This document shows positions 44,498-55,567 of a stretch of 64,000 bases of DNA, in pieces; position 1 is the first letter of the stretch, and the number at the start of each line of letters is the position of its first letter. The DNA lies in contig JAFRKA010000006.1 of assembly GCA_017432005.1 (NCBI GenBank), forward strand, positions 49,801 to 113,800, in the 5' to 3' direction. A program made the position numbers and the translations under genes. This DNA is from Erysipelotrichaceae bacterium (GTDB taxonomy: Bacteria; Bacillota_I; Bacilli_A; Erysipelotrichales; Erysipelotrichaceae). Below the pieces are notes generated by a model. The model was given only the letters and a program-made list of their open reading frames with translations. It was not told the DNA's origin and searched no databases.

Positions 44498-45477
44498 ATT
44501 ACGCCAGGATCGATCTGCATCTGCATCTTGATGGTTCCCTGAATATCGGCTGGGCTTACAGGAAAGCACTGCAGCGCAAGGTCATTCCGGAGAATGAATC
44601 GTTTGAAGTTTTTTATGATCGTCTGTTCAGAAACAATACGGCACATTCAGCTCTGAGCATCACAAAATTCGATCTGGTCTGTGATCTTCTGCAGGATTAT
44701 GACGATCTGTATGAAGCGACATATGATCTGTGCCGAAGACTGAATGATCTTGGACTGATATATGCAGAGATCAGGTTTGCTTCTCAGCAGCATTGCAAGA
44801 AGGGGATGACGCAAAGCGAAGTGCTTAAAGCCGTCATCGATGCAGCCGAAGATGTGATGAATGATTTTTCGATAAAAGTTGGAATAATCAACTGTCTTAT
44901 GCATAAAGGTGACAGTGTTTCCTTTAACTATGAAGAGAATCTGGAATCCATCAAAGCCGGTGAACAGTATTACGGCAGAGGAGTGTGCGGTTTCGATCTG
45001 GCCGGATTTGAGAATAACTGCCCTTATGCTGATTATGCACCGTTATTTGAGATCGTCAGAAACAAAGGCATGCATTTTACCCTTCATGCCGCAGAGATGG
45101 GCGAAGGCTCACATATCCTGGATGCATTGGCTATGAGACCAGACAGGATCGGACACGGGATAAACTGTATCCAGGACGAAAGATATATCGAAGCTCTGAA
45201 AGAAGCTGATATACCATTGGAAGTATGTGTAAGCTCCAATATCAAAAACACCAGGAACTATGCTTCTCATCCGATAAGATACATGCTGGAAAGAGGGCTT
45301 AAGGTCACGATCAATACGGACAATATGATCTTTGCCCAGAGCGATCTGGCAAATGAATACAGACAGCTGTCGATGATCGGGGTCAGTGATGAGTTGTTGG
45401 AAAAATGCATGTACAATTCACTTGATGCCGCTTTCTGCAGTGATGAACTGAAGAGTGAACTCAAAAAGAGATTATAA
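44494..45477 (+). CDS. add: Adenosine deaminase
   Basis: 327 residues. Zn-binding LHLHLDGSL near residue 8, LHAAEMGEG near 196, IGHGINCIQDERY near 217, and TINTDNMIF near 274 supplying the catalytic Asp. Converts adenosine to inosine in purine salvage, in line with udp elsewhere in the window. Coupled to the M32 peptidase by a 4-bp overlap. Confidence 0.92.
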   Translation: MNYARIDLHLHLDGSLNIGWAYRKALQRKVIPENESFEVFYDRLFRNNTAHSALSITKFDLVCDLLQDYDDLYEATYDLCRRLNDLGLIYAEIRFASQQHCKKGMTQSEVLKAVIDAAEDVMNDFSIKVGIINCLMHKGDSVSFNYEENLESIKAGEQYYGRGVCGFDLAGFENNCPYADYAPLFEIVRNKGMHFTLHAAEMGEGSHILDALAMRPDRIGHGINCIQDERYIEALKEADIPLEVCVSSNIKNTRNYASHPIRYMLERGLKVTINTDNMIFAQSDLANEYRQLSMIGVSDELLEKCMYNSLDAAFCSDELKSELKKRL

Positions 45478-45482
45478 AATGA

Positions 45483-45510
45483 AAAAGCCTCCGGAAATCC
45501 GGAGGCTTTT
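45483..45510. terminator. Bidirectional terminator between add and ppdK
   Basis: Twelve-bp stem AAAAGCCTCCGG/CCGGAGGCTTTT with loop AAAT; T tracts on both strands. It serves the convergent add (ends 45477) and ppdK (ends 45521). Confidence 0.88.
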
Positions 45511-45520
45511 GATTCAATTA

Positions 45521-48205
45521 TTACTTGGCAGTTTTCTTTACTGCTTTTTTCTTGCTTGCTTTCTTTTCAGCTTTTTTAGGAGCGTTCTTGATAGCAGCCT
45601 GAGCAGCAGCTAATCTAGCGATAGGAACTCTATATGGTGAGCAAGAAACATATGTTAAGCCAACCTTATCGCAGAATTCGATAGAAGCAGGGTCACCACC
45701 GTGTTCGCCGCAGATACCTAACTTGATATTCGGACGGGTCTGTCTGCCGAGCTTGCACGCTAATTCGACAAGCTTGCCGACACCGTGCTGGTCAAGTCTG
45801 GCAAACGGATCCTGTTCATAGATCTTGGCATCATAGTATGCGCCTAAGAACTTACCTGCATCATCTCTTGAGAAACCGAATGTCATCTGTGTCAGGTCAT
45901 TGGTACCGAATGAGAAGAATTCTGCTTCTTTAGCGATCTCATCAGCCAGTAAAGCAGCGCGCGGGATCTCGATCATCGTACCGACATGGTAATCAAGTTT
46001 AGCCTTGGCTTTCTTGATCTCTTCATCAGCAGTCTTTACAACGATATCCTTGACATACTTGAGCTCAGCTACATCACCGACCAGCGGGATCATGATCTCA
46101 GGAACGACATGCCACTTAGGATGTTTCTTGTTGATCTTGATCGCAGCTCTGATAACAGCCTTGGTCTGCATTTCAGCAATCTCCGGATAAGTAACAGCCA
46201 GACGGCAGCCACGATGACCCATCATTGGGTTGAATTCATGCAAGTCATCACAGACAGCCATGAAATCAGCTAAGGACATACCCATTTCCTTGGCAAGTTC
46301 TTTCTGTTCTTTTTCGTTCTGCGGAACGAATTCATGAAGAGGTGGATCCAGGTAACGGATGGTTACAGGGAAGCCCTTCATGGCTTCGTAGATACCTTCG
46401 AAGTCTTTCTGCTGTAACGGCAGGACTTTTTCGAGAGCTTTCTTACGCTGTTCAACAGTCGTAGAAACGATCATCTCTCTGATAGCTTTGATCTTGTCTT
46501 CCTGGAAGAACATGTGTTCAGTTCTGACAAGACCGATACCTTCAGCACCGAATTCAACAGCCTGAGCTGCATCTTTAGGTGTATCAGCATTGGTTCTAAT
46601 CTGGAGTCTTCTTCTGTCATCAGCCCACTTCATGAATTTCTTGAAGTCGCCGGAAATAGAAGCAGGAACAGTCTTGATGGCTTCGCCATAGATATTTCCT
46701 GTAGAACCGTCCAGTGAGAGCCAGTCGAATTCTTTATATACTTTGCCGTTCAGAGTGAACTGCTTCTTAGCATAGTCGATCTTGATATCGCCACAGCCGG
46801 ATACACAGCACTCGCCCATACCTCTGGCAACGACAGCAGCATGAGAAGTCATACCGCCACGTACTGTCAAGACGCCTTCAGCGGCAGCCATACCTTCGAT
46901 ATCTTCCGGAGAAGTCTCGAGTCTGACCAGGACGACTTTCTTGCCGTTCTTGTGTTCTCTGATCGCATCTTCAGCTGAGAAGACGATCTGACCGCAGGCA
47001 GCACCCGGAGAAGCCGGTAAAGCTGTAGCGATCGGTTTTGCTTTCTTGAGTGTTTCAGCATCGAACTGCGGATGCAGAAGGGCATCAAGCTGTTTAGGCT
47101 CGACCATCATCAGGGCCTGGTCGATCGTAACGAGACCTTCCTTGACCATGTCGCATGCGACTTTGAGGGCAGCAGTAGCTGTTCTCTTGCCGTTTCTGGT
47201 CTGCAGCATGAACAGTTTCTTTTCCTGGATCGTGAATTCCATATCCTGCATATCATGGTAGTGTTTCTCCAGAGTATTGCAGATCTTGACGAAATCCTTG
47301 TATGCACCAGGCATGACTTTTCTTAACTGATCGATCGTCTGCGGAGTTCTGACACCGGCAACGACGTCTTCACCCTGAGCGTTCATCAGGAATTCACCGA
47401 ACAGTTTCTTTTCACCGGTAGCCGGGTTTCTGGTAAAGGCAACACCTGTACCGCAGTCATCGCCCATGTTACCGAAGACCATCATCTGAACGTTGACAGC
47501 TGTACCCCATGAAGAAGGGATATCGTTTTCTTTACGGTAGAAGATAGCTCTCGGGTTGTTCCAAGATCTGAAGACAGCTTCGATAGCTCTTTCCAGCTGA
47601 ATGTTGGTGTTCTGAGGGAAGTCTTCCTTCAGTTCTTTCTTATAGAAGGCTTTGAATCTCTTGACGAGTTCCTTCATATCATTGGCATCAAGTTCAGTAT
47701 CGAGTTTGACGCCTTTCTTTTCCTTGATCTCATCGATGATCTCTTCGAATCTCTTCTTGGAAAGTTCCATAACGACATCCGAGAACATCTGAATGAAACG
47801 ACGGTATGAGTCGTAAGCGAATCTTTCGTTATTTGTCTTCTTGGCGATCGTTTCGGCAACTTCATCATTGATACCGAGGTTCAGGATGGTATCCATCATA
47901 CCCGGCATACTTGCTCTGGCGCCTGATCTTACAGAGACCAGTAACGGATTCTTCGCGTCACCGAGCTTCTTTCCGGCCTGTTTCTCCAGTTTGCCTAAAG
48001 CGACCTTGACCTGTGACATGATATCCTTGTTGATCTTCTTGCCATCATCATAGTAAGCATTGCAGGCTTCTGTAGTGATGGTGAAACCATAAGGTACCGG
48101 TAAACCAAGGCTGGCCATTTCTGCCAGGTTGGCACCTTTACCGCCAAGGAGTTCACGCATGTTTGCATTTCCTTCCGCAAACATATAAACGTATTTCTTG
48201 CTCAT
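45521..48205 (-). CDS. ppdK: Pyruvate, phosphate dikinase with a Lys-rich C-terminal tail
   Basis: 894 residues; interconverts pyruvate + ATP + Pi and PEP + AMP + PPi. N-terminal ATP-grasp (GGKGANLAEMASLGLPVP near 22), phosphohistidine loop GGMTSHAAVVARGMG near 455 and PEP/pyruvate barrel (GICGEHGGDPASIEFC near 825). The enzyme ends at about residue 872; an Ala/Lys tail KKAEKKASKKKAVKKTAK is extra. Codon use is richer in preferred codons than neighbours, suggesting high expression. Site AAAGGAG. Confidence 0.97.
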   Translation of the reverse strand: MSKKYVYMFAEGNANMRELLGGKGANLAEMASLGLPVPYGFTITTEACNAYYDDGKKINKDIMSQVKVALGKLEKQAGKKLGDAKNPLLVSVRSGARASMPGMMDTILNLGINDEVAETIAKKTNNERFAYDSYRRFIQMFSDVVMELSKKRFEEIIDEIKEKKGVKLDTELDANDMKELVKRFKAFYKKELKEDFPQNTNIQLERAIEAVFRSWNNPRAIFYRKENDIPSSWGTAVNVQMMVFGNMGDDCGTGVAFTRNPATGEKKLFGEFLMNAQGEDVVAGVRTPQTIDQLRKVMPGAYKDFVKICNTLEKHYHDMQDMEFTIQEKKLFMLQTRNGKRTATAALKVACDMVKEGLVTIDQALMMVEPKQLDALLHPQFDAETLKKAKPIATALPASPGAACGQIVFSAEDAIREHKNGKKVVLVRLETSPEDIEGMAAAEGVLTVRGGMTSHAAVVARGMGECCVSGCGDIKIDYAKKQFTLNGKVYKEFDWLSLDGSTGNIYGEAIKTVPASISGDFKKFMKWADDRRRLQIRTNADTPKDAAQAVEFGAEGIGLVRTEHMFFQEDKIKAIREMIVSTTVEQRKKALEKVLPLQQKDFEGIYEAMKGFPVTIRYLDPPLHEFVPQNEKEQKELAKEMGMSLADFMAVCDDLHEFNPMMGHRGCRLAVTYPEIAEMQTKAVIRAAIKINKKHPKWHVVPEIMIPLVGDVAELKYVKDIVVKTADEEIKKAKAKLDYHVGTMIEIPRAALLADEIAKEAEFFSFGTNDLTQMTFGFSRDDAGKFLGAYYDAKIYEQDPFARLDQHGVGKLVELACKLGRQTRPNIKLGICGEHGGDPASIEFCDKVGLTYVSCSPYRVPIARLAAAQAAIKNAPKKAEKKASKKKAVKKTAK

Positions 48206-48238
48206 TTTTTCTCCTTTTTCTGTCTATTTGACCTTAAT

Positions 48239-48244
48239 ATTCTA
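48239..48244 (-). promoter_or_regulatory. -10 element of ppdK
   Basis: TAGAAT on the minus strand, about 36 bases before the ATG. The -35 region (TTAAAA, 17-bp spacer) is weak. Confidence 0.45.
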
Positions 48245-48319
48245 TCATATTATTAATATGTTTTTAATATCCTCAGGCTTCAAATCAGCTACTTTTAGTC
48301 AAAATAATAAGCTATTTGA

Positions 48320-48325
48320 TATAAT
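48320..48325 (+). promoter_or_regulatory. -10 element of the gls24-fakA operon
   Basis: TATAAT with a weak TAGTCA at 48296-48301 (18-bp spacer). GGAGG at 48339-48343 is the ribosome binding site. Confidence 0.5.
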
Positions 48326-48350
48326 TAAATAGTTAGTTGGAGGTATAAAA

Positions 48351-48710
48351 ATGCCTGTTAATAAAAAAACCAGTTTAGGTCAGATCAAAATATCCGATAA
48401 TGCCATCGCCACACTTGCGGGTACCACTGTCAATGAGTGCTATGGTGTCGTAGGAATGATCTCCAAAAACTATATCGTCGACGGATATTCTGCTCTTCTG
48501 AAAAAGGAAAATTATTCCAAGGGCGTCATCATCAGAAACGATAAAGAAGGCATCAAGATCGATGTTTATGTCGTCATCGGCTATGGTGTCAAGGTTTCTG
48601 AAGTCGTGTCCCAGCTTCAGGAGAGAGTCAAATATGCTCTGGAAAACACGCTTAACATGGACGTGTCATCTGTGAATGTACATGTAGAAGGAATCGTGGT
48701 CAATGAATAA
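48351..48710 (+). CDS. Asp23/Gls24 family envelope stress protein (YloU-like)
   Basis: 119 residues. LGQIKISDNAIATLAGTTVNECYGVVGM at 9-36 and VYVVIGYGVKVSEVVSQLQERVKYALE match the family, and upstream position of fakA is conserved in Firmicutes. Its stop overlaps fakA by 8 bp. Linked to membrane homeostasis. Confidence 0.92.
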   Translation: MPVNKKTSLGQIKISDNAIATLAGTTVNECYGVVGMISKNYIVDGYSALLKKENYSKGVIIRNDKEGIKIDVYVVIGYGVKVSEVVSQLQERVKYALENTLNMDVSSVNVHVEGIVVNE

Positions 48711-50382
48711 GCTCAACGTCGAACAGTTCAGGGAGATGCTCAGATCCGGATGTGCCAATCTGGAGAACCATGCTTCAGAAATAAATACGCTCAACGTGTT
48801 CCCGGTCCCGGACGGTGATACCGGTACGAACATGTCCATGACCTTTACTAACGGTTATAACGAAGCCATGAAGTGTACATCGGATTCACTTTCCGATGTA
48901 GCCAAGGCTTTTTCCCGCGGACTGCTTATGGGAGCCAGAGGAAACTCAGGTGTCATCACTTCCCAGATCTTCCGTGGTTTTTACCAGCACATCGAAGGCA
49001 AAGAAGAAATTGAAACAGGCGATATCTCTCTGGCTTTTGAAAACGGTGCGCGTGTAGCCTATAAGGCGATCATGAAACCGGTCGAAGGTACGATCTTAAC
49101 AGTCATCAGAGAAGCATCCTGGTATGCCAATCATGATTATGAGACAGAACCTTTCGATCTCGAGATGTATTTTGCCAAACTGGTACAGTACTCCCGTGAA
49201 TCACTGGAAAGGACTCCGGAGTATCTGCCGGTCCTCAAGGAAGTTGGTGTCGTCGACTCCGGAGGCAGCGGACTGTTAAGGATCCTGGAAGGTTTCAAGG
49301 CATATATCGACGGTCAGCCGATCGATTTTGCCGAAAAGAAGGAAGAAACTGAAGTCAATCCGGCGCTGATGCTGGAAAACGAGGAATTCGGCTATTGCAC
49401 GGAATTCATCGTCAGACTGGATGAAAATATCGTCAAGACTTTTGATGAGAAGATCCTGAAGAAGAAACTTACTGACATGGGCGGAGAATCGCTGGTCGTC
49501 GTCAAGGATGATGATCTGGTCAAGGTCCATGTGCATACACTCAAACCTGGTGATGCTCTGAACATCGGTCAGCGCTATGGCGAATTCATCAAACTTAAGA
49601 TCGAGAACATGCAGGAACAGCATTCGACGATCATCGCCAATGCCGGTGCAGAACCGAAGAAGAAACAGGAAGAGGCTAAAGAAGAAGTAAAAGAAGAAGA
49701 AAAAGTCGTAAAGGAAGCTAAGAAATACGGTATCGTAGCTGTCGCTGCCGGTGAAGGACTCACAAAGCTCTTCTATGATCTGGGTGCTGATGTCGTCGTA
49801 TCAGGCGGGCAGACGATGAATCCTTCGACTGAAGATTTCGTCAAGGTCGTCAACGAACTTGATAACTGCGAGAATATCTTCATCTTCCCGAACAACTCCA
49901 ATATCATCCTGGCTGCCAAACAGTGTCAGTCAGTTATGAGCGATCGCAACATCTATGTCATGGAGACCAAGTCGATCCAGGCCGGTCTTTCAGCTGTCGG
50001 AATGTTCGATCCGGAAGGTGAGACTGCTTCGATCATCAACGATCTCAATGAAGTGATCGCCAATGTCGATGCTTCTAGCATCACCTATGCGATCAAGGAT
50101 ACGACATTTGAAGGCGTAGAAGTAAAAGAGGGTGATTATATGGCTATCACCGGAAAAGGTATCATCTGTTCCGGTAAAGACCGGAAGAAAGTCCTCATTG
50201 CCCTTCTTGACAGGCTCTTCAGAAACGATGAAAAAGAACTGCTGACTCTGATCGTCGGACAGGATGTGAACGAAGATGAGGTCAATGAGATCAGAGAATA
50301 TGTCACAAATAAATCTCCGTTTGAACTGGAAGTCATCAATGGCGGTCAGCCTGTCTATTCATATCTGATTGGTCTTGAATGA
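48703..50382 (+). CDS. fakA: Fatty-acid kinase FakA (YloV, DAK2 domain)
   Basis: 559 residues. N-terminal DhaL-type kinase domain with NVFPVPDGDTGTNMSMTF near 31-48, RGLLMGARGNSGVI near 80-93 and VVDSGGSGLLRILEG near 182; central linker around 325-345 rich in Glu/Lys; C-terminal DegV-like domain (VAVAAGEGLTKLF, VVSGGQTMNPSTED, IFPNNSNIILAA). With FakB partners it phosphorylates exogenous fatty acids for phospholipid synthesis. Overlaps both neighbours. Confidence 0.92.
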   Translation: MNKLNVEQFREMLRSGCANLENHASEINTLNVFPVPDGDTGTNMSMTFTNGYNEAMKCTSDSLSDVAKAFSRGLLMGARGNSGVITSQIFRGFYQHIEGKEEIETGDISLAFENGARVAYKAIMKPVEGTILTVIREASWYANHDYETEPFDLEMYFAKLVQYSRESLERTPEYLPVLKEVGVVDSGGSGLLRILEGFKAYIDGQPIDFAEKKEETEVNPALMLENEEFGYCTEFIVRLDENIVKTFDEKILKKKLTDMGGESLVVVKDDDLVKVHVHTLKPGDALNIGQRYGEFIKLKIENMQEQHSTIIANAGAEPKKKQEEAKEEVKEEEKVVKEAKKYGIVAVAAGEGLTKLFYDLGADVVVSGGQTMNPSTEDFVKVVNELDNCENIFIFPNNSNIILAAKQCQSVMSDRNIYVMETKSIQAGLSAVGMFDPEGETASIINDLNEVIANVDASSITYAIKDTTFEGVEVKEGDYMAITGKGIICSGKDRKKVLIALLDRLFRNDEKELLTLIVGQDVNEDEVNEIREYVTNKSPFELEVINGGQPVYSYLIGLE

Positions 50383-50951
50383 AAACCGATATCGATATCA
50401 ATAAGATCAAGATCGATGTATCCTGGCCTATCATAGGAAGGCTCAAAGATGAGCTTTATCCGTATGACGGCTATGATCATATACGTTATACTGCCAGAGC
50501 CCTCTGTGAAAATGAACAGGGGCTCTTTGGTTTTCTGCATATCAAGGGAGAAGATTATTTCGGCAAACGTGATCATCTGGAGACCTGCGGAGGAGGAGTA
50601 GAGGAGAACGAACTCTTCGATGTCGCCCTGGAAAGAGAGATCCAGGAGGAGATGGGCTATGAAGCAAAAGACATCAGACTGCTGGGATCAGTGCTGGACT
50701 GCTACAACCTGATCAACAGGATCACACTGTCAACTTTCTTTCATTGCCGTGTCGATACAAGGGAAAAAATCGAAATGTCGCGTACAGAGGAAGAACAGAT
50801 ACTTATAAGCGAAATAGTATGGCTCGATCCGCTTGCAGCACTGGATCGGCTGGAAAATCAGGCTAAAAGCCGCTGTGACAAGCTGGTCCAGGCCAGAGAT
50901 GCACTGGCTTTAAGATATTATCTGGAAAACTGTACAGAATTACTGAAGTAA
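50379..50951 (+). CDS. NUDIX hydrolase
   Basis: 190 residues. NUDIX box GGGVEENELFDVALEREIQEEMGYE near residues 69-93 with the REIQEE core intact. Substrate unknown; 4-bp overlap with fakA. The terminator hairpin follows directly. Confidence 0.85.
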   Translation: MKTDIDINKIKIDVSWPIIGRLKDELYPYDGYDHIRYTARALCENEQGLFGFLHIKGEDYFGKRDHLETCGGGVEENELFDVALEREIQEEMGYEAKDIRLLGSVLDCYNLINRITLSTFFHCRVDTREKIEMSRTEEEQILISEIVWLDPLAALDRLENQAKSRCDKLVQARDALALRYYLENCTELLK

Positions 50952-50981
50952 AAAAGAATCTGCTATTCGGCAGATTCTTTT
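50952..50981. terminator. Bidirectional terminator between nudix and acyl-CoA synthetase
   Basis: Ten-bp stem AAGAATCTGC/GCAGATTCTT (50954-50963 with 50970-50979), 6-nt loop, flanking A and T runs. It contains part of the stop codon of the minus-strand gene at 50963. Confidence 0.85.
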
Positions 50982-52735
50982 AATTCCTGATTCTTTATCT
51001 TCATCAGTTCCTCTTCTTCGAGGACTCGGTAGGCGACTTTGCCGACCAGGGTCTTTGGCATATCGTCTCTGAATTCGATATCATAAGGCATTTCGTATTT
51101 GGCCAGATGCTTGCGGCAGTGAGACAGGATATCCTCTTTGATCGCATCACTCGGTTCAATGCCCGGTTTTAATGTAACGAAGGCTTTGACCTTCTGCATC
51201 TTGTAGGAATCCGGGACACCGATGACGCAGGACATCAGGACATCGTCATGAGCGTCGATGATGTTTTCCAGCTGAGCAGGATAGATATTGTAGCCGGAAG
51301 AGATGATCATCCTCTTGGAACGGCCCTTGAAGTAGATGAAGCCTTCATCATCCATGAAGCCGAGGTCTCCGGTATGTACCCAGGTCAGACCGTCGACATC
51401 TGATTTTCTAAGCGTCGCATCAGTTTCTTCCTTATTCTCCCAATAATACTGCATGTTGGTCGGACCGGAGATCAGGATCTCGCCTTCGGTACCGTAAGGA
51501 ACTTCTTCATCCGTATCCGGTTTGACGATCTTCATGTAGGTATCAGGGAACGGAATACCGATGGATCCTTCCTTGTACATCGTCGGTGGAGTCAGACAGC
51601 AGGCTGTGACTGTTTCTGTCGTACCGTAACCTTCTCTGATCTGGATCGTTGCATGATGATCATAAAGGAACTTGTCGACTTTCTTCTTAAGTTCTACAGA
51701 GAGCGTATCGCCGCCTGAGAACATGCCTTTGAGGAAGGAAAGGTCTTTGCCTTTCATCGCATCGTTTCTCAATAAAGCTTCAAACAGGGTCGGAACACCG
51801 GCAATGAAGTTACACTTATTCTTGAGGATGGCTTTAGCATATGACTTCGGCGTGAAACGCGGAAGCAGTATGACACGACCGCCCTGTGAAAGCAGGGAAT
51901 GGATACAGACACCAAGTCCGAAACCGTGGAACATCGGCATCGCTGCCAGCATGCGGTCACCGATCCGATACATCGGGTTGGTCGCAACGATCTGCTGGCC
52001 GAGGTTATTGAAATTACTGTTGGAAAGGACGATACCCTTGGTCGTACCGGTCGTACCGCCGGAGTACAGCATGACAGCCGGGTCACTTCCTTTGCGCTGT
52101 TTCTTGTAGTTGTAGAAACAGCTGTTGGCTATCTTCATGAACTGATCCCATCTGATGACCGGTGCATCCTTCGGGATCGGCTTGATCTTGCGTCCTTCCG
52201 TAAGCATGTATCCGGCTTTGATCGGACGTGAGAGTTCATCTCTGATCGAAGCGATGATGATATTTACAACATTCGTATTGGCTCTGATGTTTTCAAACTT
52301 GTGATAGAACTGGTCCAGCGTAACGGCTGTTACGGAATTTGAAGCATTCAGATAATGTTCGATCTCTTTTTCAGCTGAGAGCGGATGGATCATGTTGGCG
52401 ATGGCACCGACCATGTTGACCGCATAGAACATATAGACAGCCTGCGGACAGTTAGGCAGAGCGATCGTTACACAGTCATTCTCTCTGACACCGATCGTCC
52501 TTAAAGCTTTGGCACACTTTTCGATCTGATCGATCATCTTTTTATAGGTTGTTGAACGGCCCATGAAATCAAAAGCGATCGCATTAGGATACTTCCTCGC
52601 AATGTTTTCGACTGCTTCATACATTGAAGAGTCGAAATAATCCAGATGGAGCGGAATATCGCTGCTTTCAGAAGCTTTGGCCCATGGTATCCTTTCGGTG
52701 ATTGGAACAGTGATCTTTTCTGTTTTATCAGACAT
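50963..52735 (-). CDS. Long-chain acyl-CoA synthetase (AMP-binding family)
   Basis: 590 residues of the ANL superfamily. AMP-binding P-loop YSGGTTGTTKGI near 222, EGYGTTETVT near 360, TWVHTGDLGFMDDEGFIYFKGR near 445 with hinge, and C-terminal KTLVGKVAYR with the catalytic Lys. Activates fatty acids with ATP and CoA. Strong GGAGG site before the ATG. With fakA it supplies two routes for fatty-acid use. Confidence 0.9.
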   Translation of the reverse strand: MSDKTEKITVPITERIPWAKASESSDIPLHLDYFDSSMYEAVENIARKYPNAIAFDFMGRSTTYKKMIDQIEKCAKALRTIGVRENDCVTIALPNCPQAVYMFYAVNMVGAIANMIHPLSAEKEIEHYLNASNSVTAVTLDQFYHKFENIRANTNVVNIIIASIRDELSRPIKAGYMLTEGRKIKPIPKDAPVIRWDQFMKIANSCFYNYKKQRKGSDPAVMLYSGGTTGTTKGIVLSNSNFNNLGQQIVATNPMYRIGDRMLAAMPMFHGFGLGVCIHSLLSQGGRVILLPRFTPKSYAKAILKNKCNFIAGVPTLFEALLRNDAMKGKDLSFLKGMFSGGDTLSVELKKKVDKFLYDHHATIQIREGYGTTETVTACCLTPPTMYKEGSIGIPFPDTYMKIVKPDTDEEVPYGTEGEILISGPTNMQYYWENKEETDATLRKSDVDGLTWVHTGDLGFMDDEGFIYFKGRSKRMIISSGYNIYPAQLENIIDAHDDVLMSCVIGVPDSYKMQKVKAFVTLKPGIEPSDAIKEDILSHCRKHLAKYEMPYDIEFRDDMPKTLVGKVAYRVLEEEELMKIKNQELKESAE

Positions 52736-52833
52736 CTAATAATCCTCCATAATCTGTTAAAAATAATAATTTATTGTTTCAAAACAACGTTTAAATTATA
52801 ACCCATTATCTTTAAAAAAGATAATAATTCTGA

Positions 52834-54825
<1,992 letters not shown>

Positions 54826-54857
54826 AATATGGTAGAATATTTGATGGAGATTTATAC

Positions 54858-55538
54858 ATGAGTGAAATAAAAAAAGACAGACCAAAGAAAGAAAAGAAAA
54901 GACTGTCCAGATCCGCTCTGGTCCTGATCGCCGGTATTCTGATCATTGCGATCCCGGTCATCATCTTTTTAAGCATACTGGGCATTTCAGCCTTGCATTC
55001 GGGAACACCGCGTGAAGGCTCACGTTTTGACAATGATCTGGATCCGAAGATTACGGATGCTCAGGTCAAGGAACTGAAAGCCGATCTTGAGACGCTCGGT
55101 TCGCTCGACAGCGTTGAGGTCGTCCTTTCACAGGGACAGCTCAGGATCTTCATCGATACCAATGATTCCTTAACGGAACAGCAGATCGATACGATGCTGA
55201 CGAATGCCTACAATAAGGTCAATTCCAAACTACCGATCTCTACATACTTCACGGCTACTGATACCAAGAAGATGTATGACCTGCAGATCAATATCTACAC
55301 GACTCCGGAGGCTTCAGAGATCGCTGCCACCAATTCCAGACAGTACAAGCTCTTGCACAAGAACTCAGCTGAAGATCAGTACGGAATCGATGATATGGCT
55401 CATCCGAAGAATGAACAGCTCGCTGCCGAACTGGAGGGAAGGGTCGAAAAGCCTACCAACAATGAGATCGGTACAGCCGGTGACGGATCTGAAGAGATCG
55501 ATGAGACTCAGACCGAAACAGAAACTGAAACTGAATAA
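54858..55538 (+). CDS. Single-pass membrane protein of unknown function
   Basis: 226 residues: a basic cytosolic start (KKDRPKKEKKRLSRS), a membrane helix at about 21-46, then an outside domain with SVEVVLSQGQLRIFIDTND and YDLQINIYTTPE, ending in an acidic disordered tail TETETETE. It resembles small anchored proteins next to ligA in other Firmicutes, but I cannot name a family. ATG 54858 has GGAG 9 bases upstream. Confidence 0.7.
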   Translation: MSEIKKDRPKKEKKRLSRSALVLIAGILIIAIPVIIFLSILGISALHSGTPREGSRFDNDLDPKITDAQVKELKADLETLGSLDSVEVVLSQGQLRIFIDTNDSLTEQQIDTMLTNAYNKVNSKLPISTYFTATDTKKMYDLQINIYTTPEASEIAATNSRQYKLLHKNSAEDQYGIDDMAHPKNEQLAAELEGRVEKPTNNEIGTAGDGSEEIDETQTETETETE

Positions 55539-55563
55539 ACTTCATGGAGACATGAAGTTTTTT
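55537..55563 (+). terminator. Intrinsic terminator after the membrane-protein gene
   Basis: Ten-bp stem AAACTTCATG/CATGAAGTTT with loop GAGA, then T6. It ends 4 bases before the rlmD ATG, so rlmD must use readthrough or a promoter within the hairpin region. Confidence 0.75.
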
Positions 55564-55567
55564 ATAG

